Positions 31,620 through 40,500 are shown, counted from the stretch's first letter. The stretch is DNA of 40,667 nucleotides from an uncultured Sutterella sp. (GCA_905206365.1 CAJLHF010000016.1:1-40667); one strand, 5' to 3'. The notes: a model not told the origin generated them from the sequence alone. Program-made: numbers and translations.

Positions 31620-33679
31620 GTGGGGTCTCCGGGAATGTGGGAGTCGTTCGGGGAATTGTCGGACGGAAGCGTTTCACGCTTTTCGTTTGCGGCAGTACTC
31701 GGATCGAACCGGTCAAACGTCACGGTCGCTTCGAGACCGCGCTCGGAAAGGCGCCGCAAGCCGAGGCGCGCTCCGTGCTCGTCGACGATGTTTCGCACGA
31801 TCGCAAGTCCCAAACCGAGACCGTCCGCTTTGACGCTTTCGCTCACGCGCTTCATTCGCTCGAACGCATCGTCAGAAAGCCTCGGACCGTTGTCGAGGAT
31901 CCGCACGCGGACTTCCCCGTCCGCGAGTTCCGGAGCGTTCGGGCCCGCTTCAAGCAGCACCCGCACGCGCGGACCCGCGGAGTCCGTCGTCTGAGCGGAC
32001 GCTTCGAGCGCGTTTTTAATGAGATTCAAGAAAAGCAACTCCAGCTCCAGAGGGTCGCCCTCGACGAGAACGGGGCGACCCGCCGCGTCCGCGGGAGCAT
32101 ATTCGGCGACGACCTCCCCATTTCGGCTGCGGCAGGCTCCGGCCACGGCCGCTTCGAGCCGCTCGTAGAGATCGACGGGGCGCGGCGAACGCTTTTCGCG
32201 CTTTGCATAGGCACGCACGCGATCGACGATCTCGGCGATGCGGCGCGCTTCCTTTTCGGCACCGTCCGCCGCGCGCGCAAGCACGGGGTCGACGGCGTCG
32301 CCGGCATCTGCCGGCGAAACGGAGACGGGAGTCTTTTCCGCTCCCTTTCCGGTCGACTTGCCCGCACTCTTCGCTGTAACTGCGGTACCCGCAGCCAGCT
32401 GCGCGAGTCGCATCCGCAGAACCGCCATGTAGTTGATGACGGAGCCGACGGGTTGCTTAAGTTCGTGGGCGATCATGGCGCTGAGCTGACTGATGGCACC
32501 CATGCGTTCGACTTCGCCCAACCGCAAGCGTGCGGCACGCTCCGCTTCTTCGAGGCGGGCACGCTCGGCCAACGCGTCGCGCAACTCCCGCGTACGAACG
32601 TCGACCAAGCGGCGCAATCGCCACTCGTGAAAGAAAATCAGACCGAGCGCGAGGACAACGGCGACCGCGTACCACTTGAAACGCCGCCAGAGGGCTTCGG
32701 GGGTCCAACTTTCGAGATACGCCCACTCGCCGAGGTGAAGGTTTCGTTCGAGCTCCCTCACCGCATGAAAGTCGCTCGTCACCTGCCACACGTATCGTCC
32801 GCCCGGTCGTGCGTCGTCGGGCTTCACGGGCGTCAAAAGCGCGATCGTCATGAGGCGGGCGAGTTCGGGGTCGGTCCCGGGCAACGCGCCCGCCACCCAG
32901 TCGGGGTAAAGACGCGTCGAATGCCGGCAGGCGAGGAGTTCGTCCGTGACGGGCGCGACGACCCTCAAGGCTCCCGGCTCCACGAGCCCCTGGGTTTCCG
33001 CGCGCTCCAGAGCACAGGCGGGCAAAATCCCGACGTCGAAGTGCCCGGACAAAACGCTCGCAACGACGTTAGGAACGCCGTACGTCATGAAGTGCACGTC
33101 CCCGAAGAAGTTCTTCGAGTCGAAGCCCGTTTCCTGAACCTCCATGCGGGCCGCAAGCCACCCGTCGAGCGCGGTCGGCAAGGTGGCGGCCGTACGTTTC
33201 CCCTTCAGGTCGGCGAGCGTTGCCATGTCGGAACGGTCGCTGCGAACGACGAAGGCCGCCCCCACGGATTGAGCGGGATTGACGGCGGCCGTGGAAAGAC
33301 GCGTCGCGATGGGGTGTGCGCCCGTCGCGTCGAGCACCCGACGAAAGTCGGCCGAAGGCGCGATGAAAAGGTCGGGCCGCACGCGATCGATGTCGGAGAG
33401 AAGCGTGATGCTCGACAACCGTACGACGGAAACGCGGGCACCCGGCACGTACCGCTCGATCGCTTCGATGGTGGGCCGAAGTGTAGTCGAAGGAAAGTCC
33501 GTTTCGCTCGACTCCACCACGCCGATCAGAACGGAGCGCGTCGGCTCCCGCTCGGGCGGGACGTCGGCGACCGAATGCTCGACCGGAAAAGCGAACGCGC
33601 AGGCGATGCCCATGAGTCCCAAGACACCCGTCAGCAAGGAAAGTTTGCTCGGCACCTTCAAGCCGCTCGTTTTGCGCAT
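31616..33679 (-). CDS. TtrS-like sensor histidine kinase with PhnD-type periplasmic domain
   Basis: A 687-residue membrane kinase. It has a signal/membrane segment at 14-33, a periplasmic substrate-binding domain of the PhnD/phosphonate-binding type at about 48-300 (VLIGVVESSETDFPSTTLRPTIEAIERYVPG...DLFIAPSADFRRVLD), and a second membrane helix at 333-350. The cytoplasmic part follows: H-box AMIAHELKQPVGSVINYM (His405), N-box LFLNLIKNALEA (N556), G1 ILDNGPR (D596) and G2 GLGLGLAIV (620-628). An insertion of about 40 Ala/Ser/Gly-rich residues (432-475) separates the H-box helix from the rest. This architecture is that of TtrS, the tetrathionate sensor. The ligand here is unknown. It forms an operon with the overlapping regulator and reductase genes. 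Confidence 0.9.
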   Translation of the reverse strand: MRKTSGLKVPSKLSLLTGVLGLMGIACAFAFPVEHSVADVPPEREPTRSVLIGVVESSETDFPSTTLRPTIEAIERYVPGARVSVVRLSSITLLSDIDRVRPDLFIAPSADFRRVLDATGAHPIATRLSTAAVNPAQSVGAAFVVRSDRSDMATLADLKGKRTAATLPTALDGWLAARMEVQETGFDSKNFFGDVHFMTYGVPNVVASVLSGHFDVGILPACALERAETQGLVEPGALRVVAPVTDELLACRHSTRLYPDWVAGALPGTDPELARLMTIALLTPVKPDDARPGGRYVWQVTSDFHAVRELERNLHLGEWAYLESWTPEALWRRFKWYAVAVVLALGLIFFHEWRLRRLVDVRTRELRDALAERARLEEAERAARLRLGEVERMGAISQLSAMIAHELKQPVGSVINYMAVLRMRLAQLAAGTAVTAKSAGKSTGKGAEKTPVSVSPADAGDAVDPVLARAADGAEKEARRIAEIVDRVRAYAKREKRSPRPVDLYERLEAAVAGACRSRNGEVVAEYAPADAAGRPVLVEGDPLELELLFLNLIKNALEASAQTTDSAGPRVRVLLEAGPNAPELADGEVRVRILDNGPRLSDDAFERMKRVSESVKADGLGLGLAIVRNIVDEHGARLGLRRLSERGLEATVTFDRFDPSTAANEKRETLPSDNSPNDSHIPGDPT

Positions 33680-33754
33680 CGTCCAATCGTCACTTCATGC
33701 AGGGGATGTTCGCCTCGACGTTCGACACCCGGATCGGTACGCCCTGCGAGGCCC

Positions 33755-34328
33755 GATCAACCAACTATACCGAAGGCGGCACGGGAATGAACTCGACCTA
33801 CGGAGAGTTCCGGGCCTTCCTCGTTACGAACTTACGAAGTACGCCAACACGAAGGACGCTCACGACGAAACCCATGCCTTCTACCTCGGCGGCAACTACA
33901 ACCTTCAGGTTATGAAGCCCTTCGCTCTCGCCCAGTACACGAAGGCCGACAAGAACTTCGGAACCTTCGAAAACCCGCTCTCCGGCGCCCTCTTCGCCGG
34001 CGTTGAAGGCATCGAAAAGGGTATCGACTCCTACGGCCTCCACCTCGGCACGGTCGTTCCCGTTGCCGGCGGCGACTTCACGGCCGCCGTTTACTACGTC
34101 GACGGCGAAACCGACACGCTCCGCGATGCTCGGGGCCAGGGTTCCTACGACCTGGCTTACCTCGGTCTCTCCGCTCGTTACGTCTATCCGCTCAGCAAGC
34201 GCACCTCCGTCTACATGGGGGCGGGCTATGCCGAAGAAAAGATCGACGTGAAGGTTGATGACGCCGGTACGAATTCCTTCAAGAACAAGATCGGTCAGGC
34301 GTACGCCGGCATCACCCACACGTTCTAA
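33755..34328 (+). pseudogene. 5'-truncated porin remnant A
   Basis: The C-terminal half of a porin of the same type as the intact gene at 34666-35814: matching YELTKYANT, HAFYLGGNYNLQ, ALAQYTKADKNFG, GIDSYGLHLGT, LSARYVYPLSKRTSVYMGAGY and the final GQAYAGITHTF. The N-terminal half, signal peptide and start are absent. Upstream of about 33830 the similarity shifts frame with a short deletion and stops near 33755, next to the kinase gene. Reading is open from 33830 to the stop. It has its own terminator. It may serve as a recombination donor for the intact copy. Confidence 0.8.
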
Positions 34329-34407
34329 TTCCTCGGGCGCGTCGGGACCGTCGGACAGCGTGCAAAATCCGACATCCACGACAACGCGCGTTTGAAAGCG
34401 AACGCAG

Positions 34408-34446
34408 AAACCCCCGCAGGAGCGATCGGCCTGCGGGGGTTTGTTT
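34408..34446 (+). terminator. Terminator of porin remnant A
   Basis: AAACCCCCGCAGG / CCTGCGGGGGTTT around AGCGATCGG, then GTTTTA. Nearly identical to the terminator of the intact porin. Confidence 0.88.
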
Positions 34447-34665
34447 TACCCTGTAAACGCGCACCCGGTCAGACTGATGTGAAACCCGTTGCAAAAACGC
34501 AACATAGGGCTTATCCCTTAATGACACGGATACTTTACTGTTTATCCGACAACATTCTTTTCACAAGCAATCAAGCCGACGAAAATTTCAAAATCTTTTG
34601 CTAACTTTCAGCTACCCGCTTGACTTCTTATGCGGGATTCGACTTCCAAATTTCAGGGATACATC
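34447..34665. promoter_or_regulatory. AT-rich upstream region of the intact porin
   Basis: The most AT-rich stretch of the window, with a TTGACT at 34620-34625 and the ribosome site CAGGGAT before ATG 34666. No -10 could be fixed with confidence. Such regions are typical H-NS targets, which is inference here. Confidence 0.4.
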
Positions 34666-35814
34666 ATGAAAAAGACTCTTGCTGCTCTCGCTGTTCTCGG
34701 CGCTTTTGCCGGCACCGCTGCCGCCGCCGACGTCACGCTCTACGGTGTTGTCGATACGGGCCTCGCCTACACCTACTCGGATCAGGTCGATGAAGGTGAA
34801 ACCAAGGTTGACGGCGAAAGCCAGTTCGGCATGCAGTCGGGCTACAACGCCGGTTCCCGCTTCGGTCTCAAGGGTACGGAAGACCTCGGCAACGGCCTTA
34901 AGGTGGGCTTCAAGCTCGAAAACGGCTTCAACTCCGACGACGGCAGCCTCAAGTATGAAAACCGTCTCTTCGGCCGTGAAGCCAGCCTCTCGCTCATGAG
35001 CGAATTCGGCACCCTCTCCTTCGGCCGCATGGGCGGCGTTGCCTCCTCCGCCGGTACGTACGACATCGTCTACGCCATGGCCGACGCCTTCGACGGCGGC
35101 GACAACGACATTCTCGGTCTCCAGATCTCGAGCCGCTACGACAATATGGTGACCTATCAGTCGCCGAAGTTTGCGGGCATCCAGGGTACGGTTCAGTACT
35201 CCTTCAAGCAGAATTCCGTTTCGGGCGAAGGCACGGAAGGCACCTCCAAAGTCGACCGCTACGCCTCTCTCGCTTTGACGGGTGACTTCGGTCCCCTCCA
35301 GACCGTGGCTGCTTACGAACTCACGAAGTACGCCAACACCGACAAGCACGACGACACGAACGCCTTCTACCTCGGCGGCAACTACGATCTTCAGTTTATG
35401 AAGCTCTTTGCTCTCGCCCAGTACACGAAGGGGGCCAAGAGCTTTGCCGGCTTTGACAACCCGTTTGCCGAAGACGTCGAAGCCGATGTCCCTGGTGCCA
35501 AGAAGGGCATTGACAGCTACGGCCTGCACATCGGTACGATCGTTCCCGTTATGGGCGGCGATCTGACGGTCGGTGCCTATTACCTCGACGGCGACACCGA
35601 AACCCTCGTTTTCGGCGGTGGCGATCCCGACGAAAAGTTCGACTTCACGTATGCTGGCCTTTCCGCTCGCTACGTCTATCCGCTCAGCAAGCGCACGTCG
35701 GTTTACGCCGGTGCCGGTTATGGCGAAGAGAAGGCCGAATCGAGCGCTGCGGGCATTGCCGACTCGAAGAACAAGATCGGCCAGGCTTATGCCGGTATCA
35801 CCCACACGTTCTAA
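34666..35814 (+). CDS. Outer-membrane general porin (Burkholderiales type)
   Basis: A 382-residue trimeric 16-strand porin of the Gram-negative porin family (OmpC-like Porin_4), letting small hydrophilic molecules cross the outer membrane. A signal peptide is clear (KKTLAALAVLGAFAGTAAAA), followed by the family-defining DVTLYGVVDTGLAY, then GSRFGLKGTEDLGNGLKVGFKLENGF, NRLFGREASLSLMSEFGTLSFGRMGG, and the C-terminal sorting sequence ending in Phe (GQAYAGITHTF). The start at ATG 34666 is set by the signal peptide and AGGGAT. Codon choice is strongly biased, as in highly expressed genes. It sits between two broken copies, so it is part of a former tandem array. The family call is firm. Confidence 0.95.
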   Translation: MKKTLAALAVLGAFAGTAAAADVTLYGVVDTGLAYTYSDQVDEGETKVDGESQFGMQSGYNAGSRFGLKGTEDLGNGLKVGFKLENGFNSDDGSLKYENRLFGREASLSLMSEFGTLSFGRMGGVASSAGTYDIVYAMADAFDGGDNDILGLQISSRYDNMVTYQSPKFAGIQGTVQYSFKQNSVSGEGTEGTSKVDRYASLALTGDFGPLQTVAAYELTKYANTDKHDDTNAFYLGGNYDLQFMKLFALAQYTKGAKSFAGFDNPFAEDVEADVPGAKKGIDSYGLHIGTIVPVMGGDLTVGAYYLDGDTETLVFGGGDPDEKFDFTYAGLSARYVYPLSKRTSVYAGAGYGEEKAESSAAGIADSKNKIGQAYAGITHTF

Positions 35815-35894
35815 TTCAGACCGTACGTTCGGACTCGTCGGATAGCGTGCAAGATCCGACAATGAAGTCAATGCTCGTTTGAACTCGAACGATG

Positions 35895-35934
35895 AAACCC
35901 CGCAGGAGCGATCGGCCTGCGGGGTTTTGTTTTT
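35895..35934 (+). terminator. Terminator of the intact porin
   Basis: AAACCCCGCAGG / CCTGCGGGGTTT around AGCGATCGG, then TGTTTTTC. Confidence 0.9.
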
Positions 35935-36039
35935 CTCGGATTCGGCCCGCCATGGCCTGAAACCTTTGAAAGAGTCCTTCGAAACCTAGGTCGTGTAGAC
36001 AAGACCGTTGCAAATCCACAACCTCCTACGAGCGCGGAG

Positions 36040-36800
36040 TATTACTCGGCGTCGAAGACGCCGGACTTCTCTGCGCTTTCCGCATCGACCGGAAGGGCTG
36101 AAAAAGAGTTTGGCAACGACCTCACGACGGACTTCGTCACGGATAACGTCCTCTTGACGGATGAGGACTCGATATACTGCGACCGCCTCTTCGGGCGAGA
36201 AGCTCTGCCGAAGCTTTCAGGCGAGTTCGGTACGGTCGCGTTCGTACGCACGGGAGACGCTCACCGCGACCTACAGGATGTCGAAATGCTCGGGCGTGCC
36301 GAGTAAGGTGCAATTCAAGACGAATACGGATGAAGGAGAAGGCGCTGAAGCGATCTCCAAGGCCGACCGCAACGTGTCGATCTCTTTGAGGGGCGAATTC
36401 GGTCCGCTCATTTCGCCTGCGAACTCACGAAGTACGCCGTCACCGACGGGAGACGTTACGAACGCTTTCTGTCTCGACGGCAATTAAACCCGGGTTTTGC
36501 CGAAGTCTTTCTTCAAACCCGGTACGCGGATGCGGGGAAGAGCTTCGCGACCTTCGTTCGACAATGAGGATCCGCACACCGGTGCGGGGGTACCGCGACG
36601 AGCGGCAAACTGACGACGGACGCCCACTACCTCGACGACGAAACAGCCGAAGTCGACGGCATCCGCTAAGCAAACAAAGTTTCCCCTATCACGACCTTTC
36701 GGCGCGCTGCGTCCGTCCCTTGAGAAGTGCACGTCCTTCCATACGAGCGCCGGATGGGCCCGTGAAGAAGTCGCGCCGCCCTTCGGTTTCACCCCCGGAC
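36040..36800 (+). pseudogene. Heavily decayed porin copy C
   Basis: Short blocks in different frames align, in order, to the intact porin: FGNDLTTDFVTDNV to LGNGLKVGFKLENG; DRLFGREALPKLSGEFGTVAF to NRLFGREASLSLMSEFGTLSF; VQFKTNTDEGEGAEAISKADRN to VQYSFKQNSVSGEGTEGTSKVDRY; TNAFCLDGN to TNAFYLGGN; GKLTTDAHYLDDET to GGDLTVGAYYLDGDT; YHDLSARCVRPL to TYAGLSARYVYPL. Several stops and frameshifts separate them, and no signal peptide is left. It is much older than remnant A. The segment 36801-36980 beyond it shows nothing recognisable. Confidence 0.75.
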
Positions 36801-36983
36801 GGCCTTACGACGCCCTCTTACCGACTTCCGATCGACAGAAACACCTACGGCCTGTCGTACACGGTCGTGACGCGCCGCGTCCGGAGTCTCCTTCAAGCCC
36901 TCCTCTGCAATCCCGCAGGGGCCCCGAGACACGAGGGGTTTGCGTTTCCCGAAACTTCGAAAAACGCCGTCGACCTCCGGACG

Positions 36984-37013
36984 AAAAAAGGGCCGGTACA
37001 CTCGTACCGGCCC
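36984..37013 (-). terminator. Terminator of the fumarate-reductase-type gene
   Basis: GGGCCGGTAC / GTACCGGCCC with loop ACTC at 36990-37013. On the minus strand six Ts follow (36989-36984), 40 bases past the stop at 37053. Confidence 0.93.
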
Positions 37014-37052
37014 AAAGGAGGAGAAACGATCGACTATTCAGTTCGCCGGGAA

Positions 37053-38549
37053 TCAGCCCTTGACGACTTCCTTCGCGGCGTTTTCACCCGCGATCTGCCC
37101 GAAGACGAAGCAGTCGAGAACGGCGTTGCCGCCCACGCGGTTCGTACCGTGGATGCCGCCCGTGATTTCGCCCGCGGCGTAGAGACGCGGAATCACGGCG
37201 CCCGTCCAGTCGAGGCACTGAGCCTTCGTGTTGGTGTTGAGGCCGCCCATCGTGTGGTGAACGGTCATGCCGGTGTAGCAAGCCCAGAAGGGACCCTTTT
37301 CGATCTTCTTCGTGAGGTTGACGGCCGTCTTGTTGAAGTCGTCGTCCTTCTTCGCGTCGACGAAACCGTTGTAGCGCTTGATCGTGGCTTCGAGCCCGTC
37401 GGGATCAACACCCATCTTCTGCGCGAGTTCGCGGATGGTAGGCGCCGACCAGGCTTCGTTGATCTTTTCACCTTCGTGAATCGCCTTGCGGTTCACTTCG
37501 TCGTACGACATGAAGTTTTCGTTGTCGCAGACCGTGTAGGCATAGCGTTCGGGCGTGCCGAGCACGGCATCGCGAATGACGTCGCGGCGTTCGCCTTCGT
37601 TGACGATGCGGTTGCCGCGCTTGTCAACATAGATCGAGCCGTTGACGTTGAAGTTGAGGAGAAGCTTCATCTTCTTGCCGGCGGGGGCACCCGGGGTCGA
37701 CTGGATGAAGTCCATCCCGACCAAGTAACCGCCGACGCGCACGGCCGCCATCGCCACCTGACCCGACATCGAGGGGAGATTGTCCGTGCCGAGGCCCTTC
37801 ACACGCGGATCGTGGAGTTCGCGCAGGTACGTGTTCGCACCGAACCCGCCCGCAGCGAGCACCACGGCGCGCGTCGCACGGATGTAACGGGTTTCACCCT
37901 TCGAATTCTTCACCTGCACGCCGAGCACGTCGCCTTCGAAGCCCCCTTCGCGGATGATTTCAACGACGTCCATGCCGGTCTTGACTTCGACGCCCAATTC
38001 CTTCGCGGCCTTGGAGAGCACCGTGCCGTAACCCTGCCCCTTCGGGAGAGCGGGCACGTGGGAGCGCGGATAGAGCGCGCCGAAAATCTGGATCACGTTG
38101 TCCTTGAACTTCATCCCGAGGCTTTCGAGCCACGTGATCGCACCGTAAGCGTTTTCACAGAGAACGCGCACGCGTTCGGGGTCACCGCGGAAGTCGCCCG
38201 CAGCGAGCGTCTGCTTCATGTGGTTTTCGGGCGAATCCTTGATGCCTTGCTTCGGCTGACGGACGGGGTCCGCGGCGTTGATGAAGCCCTGAGAGAGGAG
38301 CGTGTTGCCGCCCGCAAAGGCGAGCTTTTCGAGGACGACGATCTTCTTCGCACCCGTCTGAGCGGCCTTGACGGCGGCGGCCATGCCGGCACCGCCCGCA
38401 CCGACCACGACCACTTCGTACGTGTCGGTCCACTTGACGCCCTCGGCGGACTTGGCGGAAGCGACGGAGGTGACGGTCGCGGCGGCGAGCGCGGCGCTGC
38501 CGAGGCCCATGTTCTTCAAAAGCGAGCGGCGGGTAAGTTCTTTGGTCAT
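37053..38549 (-). CDS. Tat-exported fumarate-reductase-type flavoprotein
   Basis: A 498-residue periplasmic FAD protein with Tat signal LTRRSLLKNMGLGSAALAAATVTSVASA and dinucleotide motif VVVGAGGAGMAAAVKAA. Among the four flavoproteins here it alone keeps the canonical fumarate-reductase-type site: VHHTMGG (H431/H432), GTNRVGGNA (R471) and a NEGERRD block whose Arg (R321/R322) fits the proton-donating Arg of flavocytochrome c. It should reduce fumarate or a close enoate such as urocanate or acrylate. It lacks heme and FMN domains, so electrons must come from a separate cytochrome; the nearest is at 27657-28004, 10 kb away. AGGAG precedes ATG 38549. It is a single-gene unit with a strong terminator, next to a FixJ-type regulator gene beyond the hemolysin III gene. 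Confidence 0.87.
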   Translation of the reverse strand: MTKELTRRSLLKNMGLGSAALAAATVTSVASAKSAEGVKWTDTYEVVVVGAGGAGMAAAVKAAQTGAKKIVVLEKLAFAGGNTLLSQGFINAADPVRQPKQGIKDSPENHMKQTLAAGDFRGDPERVRVLCENAYGAITWLESLGMKFKDNVIQIFGALYPRSHVPALPKGQGYGTVLSKAAKELGVEVKTGMDVVEIIREGGFEGDVLGVQVKNSKGETRYIRATRAVVLAAGGFGANTYLRELHDPRVKGLGTDNLPSMSGQVAMAAVRVGGYLVGMDFIQSTPGAPAGKKMKLLLNFNVNGSIYVDKRGNRIVNEGERRDVIRDAVLGTPERYAYTVCDNENFMSYDEVNRKAIHEGEKINEAWSAPTIRELAQKMGVDPDGLEATIKRYNGFVDAKKDDDFNKTAVNLTKKIEKGPFWACYTGMTVHHTMGGLNTNTKAQCLDWTGAVIPRLYAAGEITGGIHGTNRVGGNAVLDCFVFGQIAGENAAKEVVKG

Positions 38550-38616
38550 AGCGAACTCCTGATGGTTGGGTGAGCGCGGGGCCTCGAAGGCCGCCTGCGT
38601 TCGTTTCGTTCAAGAG

Positions 38617-38644
38617 TTATTGTCCGCAGGGAACTACGCGCGTA
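38617..38644 (-). promoter_or_regulatory. Candidate promoter and palindromic site of the fumarate-reductase-type gene
   Basis: Minus strand: TTACGC overlapping the palindrome TACGCGCGTA (38635-38644), 17 bases, then CAATAA (38617-38622). CTAC-GCGC-GTAA shares the CTAC-N4-GTA core with the operator at 29152-29171. Both boxes are weak, as for an activated promoter. Confidence 0.35.
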
Positions 38645-38785
38645 AGAGCGGTTTTTTCACCGCAGGGGCCGAAAAAGCGTTTCGGGAGACTCGGGAATAA
38701 CCCGCACCGCTCGCATCGGAGAACATCCGACATCCGTTGGCTTCCTCGTGCCCGACCTCGCTTTCTCAGGATTTTTCAGTCTTTG

Positions 38786-39565
38786 TCATACCCCGATCGG
38801 GCTCGGAATCACGTAAAAGAGCACCGCGAAAAACTGCAAGGCCGTCCCCGCGAGAACAAAGACGTGCCAGATCGCGTGGTTGAAGGGAAGCTTGTCCCAG
38901 AGATAAAACACAACCCCCGCACTGTAGGCAACCCCGCCGCCCGCAAGGAGTGCAAGCCCGTCCCAGGGAAGGGCCTCGACGAGAGGCTTCAGGACGAAGA
39001 TCACGCACCAGCCGAGACCCAGATAGAGCAGACAATTGATCCAGTCGGCGGCCTTCATGAGGAAGGGTTGAAAGATCGCTCCCGCGAGCGCGATCCCCCA
39101 GACGACGAAGAAAAGCGCCCACCCGGTAACGCCCCCGAGCGTGATGAGACAAAAGGGCGTGTAGGAACCCGCGATGAGAAGGTAGATCGCGCTGTGGTCG
39201 AAAATCTGAAGAATCCGCTTCGCGCGTCGGTTCGGAATCGCGTGATAGAGCGTCGAGACGAGGTACAGGATCACCATGGTCGCGCCGAACAAGGCGGAAC
39301 TCGCCACAACGACCGCGCTCTTTCCCGTCAGGACTGCTTCCACGACCATGACGACCAACCCCGCGATCGACAGGAGGGCCGCCAGGCCGTGCGTCACGGC
39401 GTTTGCGGTCTCTTCACTGCGGCTGTAGACGGGAAGGCGTACTCCGCGACGACGTTTTGCGGATCGCGTCGCGGACCCGGCTCCGGCCGAGGGTGCGACT
39501 TCCGTCCGAGGATTCTCACCCCTTTCGACCCCCTCTTCTTTTCGTAATTCGACAACATCCGTCAT
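38786..39565 (-). CDS. Hemolysin III / PAQR family membrane protein
   Basis: A 259-residue inner-membrane protein with seven hydrophobic helices, of the hemolysin III (YqfA/PAQR) family. Family motifs: EETANAVTHGLAALLSIAG (helix 1), STLYHAIPNRRAKRILQIFDHSAIYLLIAGSYTPFCL (conserved Ser/His/Asp), and DKLPFNHAIWHVFVLAGTALQF (C-terminal His pair). These residues bind zinc in the family. About 50 N-terminal residues are hydrophilic and variable. ATG 39565 has GGAG at ten bases; an earlier ATG at 39601 adds 12 residues of no family character. It is a single gene of uncertain physiological role, with no toxin function implied. Confidence 0.87.
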   Translation of the reverse strand: MTDVVELRKEEGVERGENPRTEVAPSAGAGSATRSAKRRRGVRLPVYSRSEETANAVTHGLAALLSIAGLVVMVVEAVLTGKSAVVVASSALFGATMVILYLVSTLYHAIPNRRAKRILQIFDHSAIYLLIAGSYTPFCLITLGGVTGWALFFVVWGIALAGAIFQPFLMKAADWINCLLYLGLGWCVIFVLKPLVEALPWDGLALLAGGGVAYSAGVVFYLWDKLPFNHAIWHVFVLAGTALQFFAVLFYVIPSPIGV

Positions 39566-39768
39566 GCTTCGCACTCCGTCGTGATTCGTTCTTCGGTGCA
39601 TTCGAACGAAGTGTGACGCACGGATTAGCCGAAAAACGTCAGGAGGATTACGGGTTATCCCGTATTTTCGTTTCGAACGAAGTCAAAGACGCAACGGAAT
39701 GTTGCTCGGGGTGTGCAGGTGTTTCACGACGGACGAGCCGCGACAACGCGCCGTCCGTTCACGCCCCG

Positions 39769-40500
39769 TCAAACCCGAGGTGTCACGTCCGGAAAGCGCT
39801 TCCGGAGCGCCTCGCGAATGTCGGGCAGAATCGCTTCGAGCGCTTCGCCCGAATGGACGTTGAACTTGCGGTAGAGCTTCGCGCGGTGACCTTCGACGGT
39901 GCGCACCGAAACGCCCGTGCGTTCCGAAATCTGCGCGTCGGTGAGGTTCTTGAGGATGAAGGTGAGTATCCGCACTTCGTGCTCGGAAAGGGTCTCCGCC
40001 CCTTCCGCAATCCGCTCCTCGCGGGTGCCGAGCCGACGCAGCCGGTCACGGTGAAGCGCCCGATCGATGGCGGCGATAAGCTCGTCTTCGTCAACGGGCT
40101 TCATGAGAAAGTCGAGCGCTCCCGCCTTGAGGCTTGAGACCGCCACGTGTACGTCCGTGAAGCCCGTGAGAAAAATGACGGGCAGGCCCCGGCCGAGCTC
40201 GTGCAGACGGTTTTGGAGTTCGAGTCCGCTCATCCCCGGCATCCGAACGTCGAGCACGAGGCACCCCGGGCGCTCTTCGCAGGCTTCTTCGGGGTCCGCG
40301 AGGAACGCGTCCGCGCTCGGCCAGTCCGCAACGCGAAAGCCTTCGATTTCGAGCATCGTCTTCAAAGCCCGCCGCACGGCCTCGTCGTCGTCGACGATCC
40401 GTACGACCGACGCGGCGCGTTCCTCCTCGCGTCGGTCGGAGAAGTCCGCCTCAAAAAGGGGTTTCAGAAGAGCGGGCGTAAGCGGTGCGGAAACGGGCAT
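39769..40500 (-). CDS. FixJ-type response regulator (second, kinase not in window)
   Basis: A 243-residue regulator with a 31-residue N-terminal extension before the receiver domain. Acidic pocket D37-D39 (VRIVDDDEAVRRA), phospho-acceptor D84 (LVLDVRMPGMSGLELQ), T112 and K134 (MKPVDEDE), then a LuxR-type HTH (LSEHEVRILTFILKNLTDAQISERTGVSVRTVEGHRAKLYRKFNVHS). Its sensor kinase is not within the window; it may lie beyond the right edge, since the gene reads leftward from there. The overall type is the same as the TtrR-like regulator at 30972-31619. A candidate target is the nearby flavoprotein gene at 37053-38549, which is inference. Confidence 0.88.
   Translation of the reverse strand: MPVSAPLTPALLKPLFEADFSDRREEERAASVVRIVDDDEAVRRALKTMLEIEGFRVADWPSADAFLADPEEACEERPGCLVLDVRMPGMSGLELQNRLHELGRGLPVIFLTGFTDVHVAVSSLKAGALDFLMKPVDEDELIAAIDRALHRDRLRRLGTREERIAEGAETLSEHEVRILTFILKNLTDAQISERTGVSVRTVEGHRAKLYRKFNVHSGEALEAILPDIREALRKRFPDVTPRV

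Larger units (their letters stand above)
34270..35934 (+). repeat. Repeated porin 3' end plus terminator module
   Basis: The segments 34270-34446 and 35755-35934 are direct repeats. Both cover the last porin codons (AACAAGATCGG...CACACGTTCTAATTC), the CGGA(C/T)AGCGTGCAA spacer and the CGCAGGAGCGATCGGCCTGCG hairpin. This marks a tandem duplication of the whole transcription unit. Confidence 0.75.

Noticed and set aside
31637..33790. 717-codon open frame on the plus strand opposite the sensor kinase
   Set aside because: Antisense shadow: the minus strand has a full set of kinase motifs, and the plus translation has none.
36564..38573. 669-codon plus-strand frame across the flavoprotein and porin remnant
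   Set aside because: It mirrors the Tat flavoprotein on the minus strand and runs through pseudogene DNA; Arg/Val-rich composition typical of a shadow.
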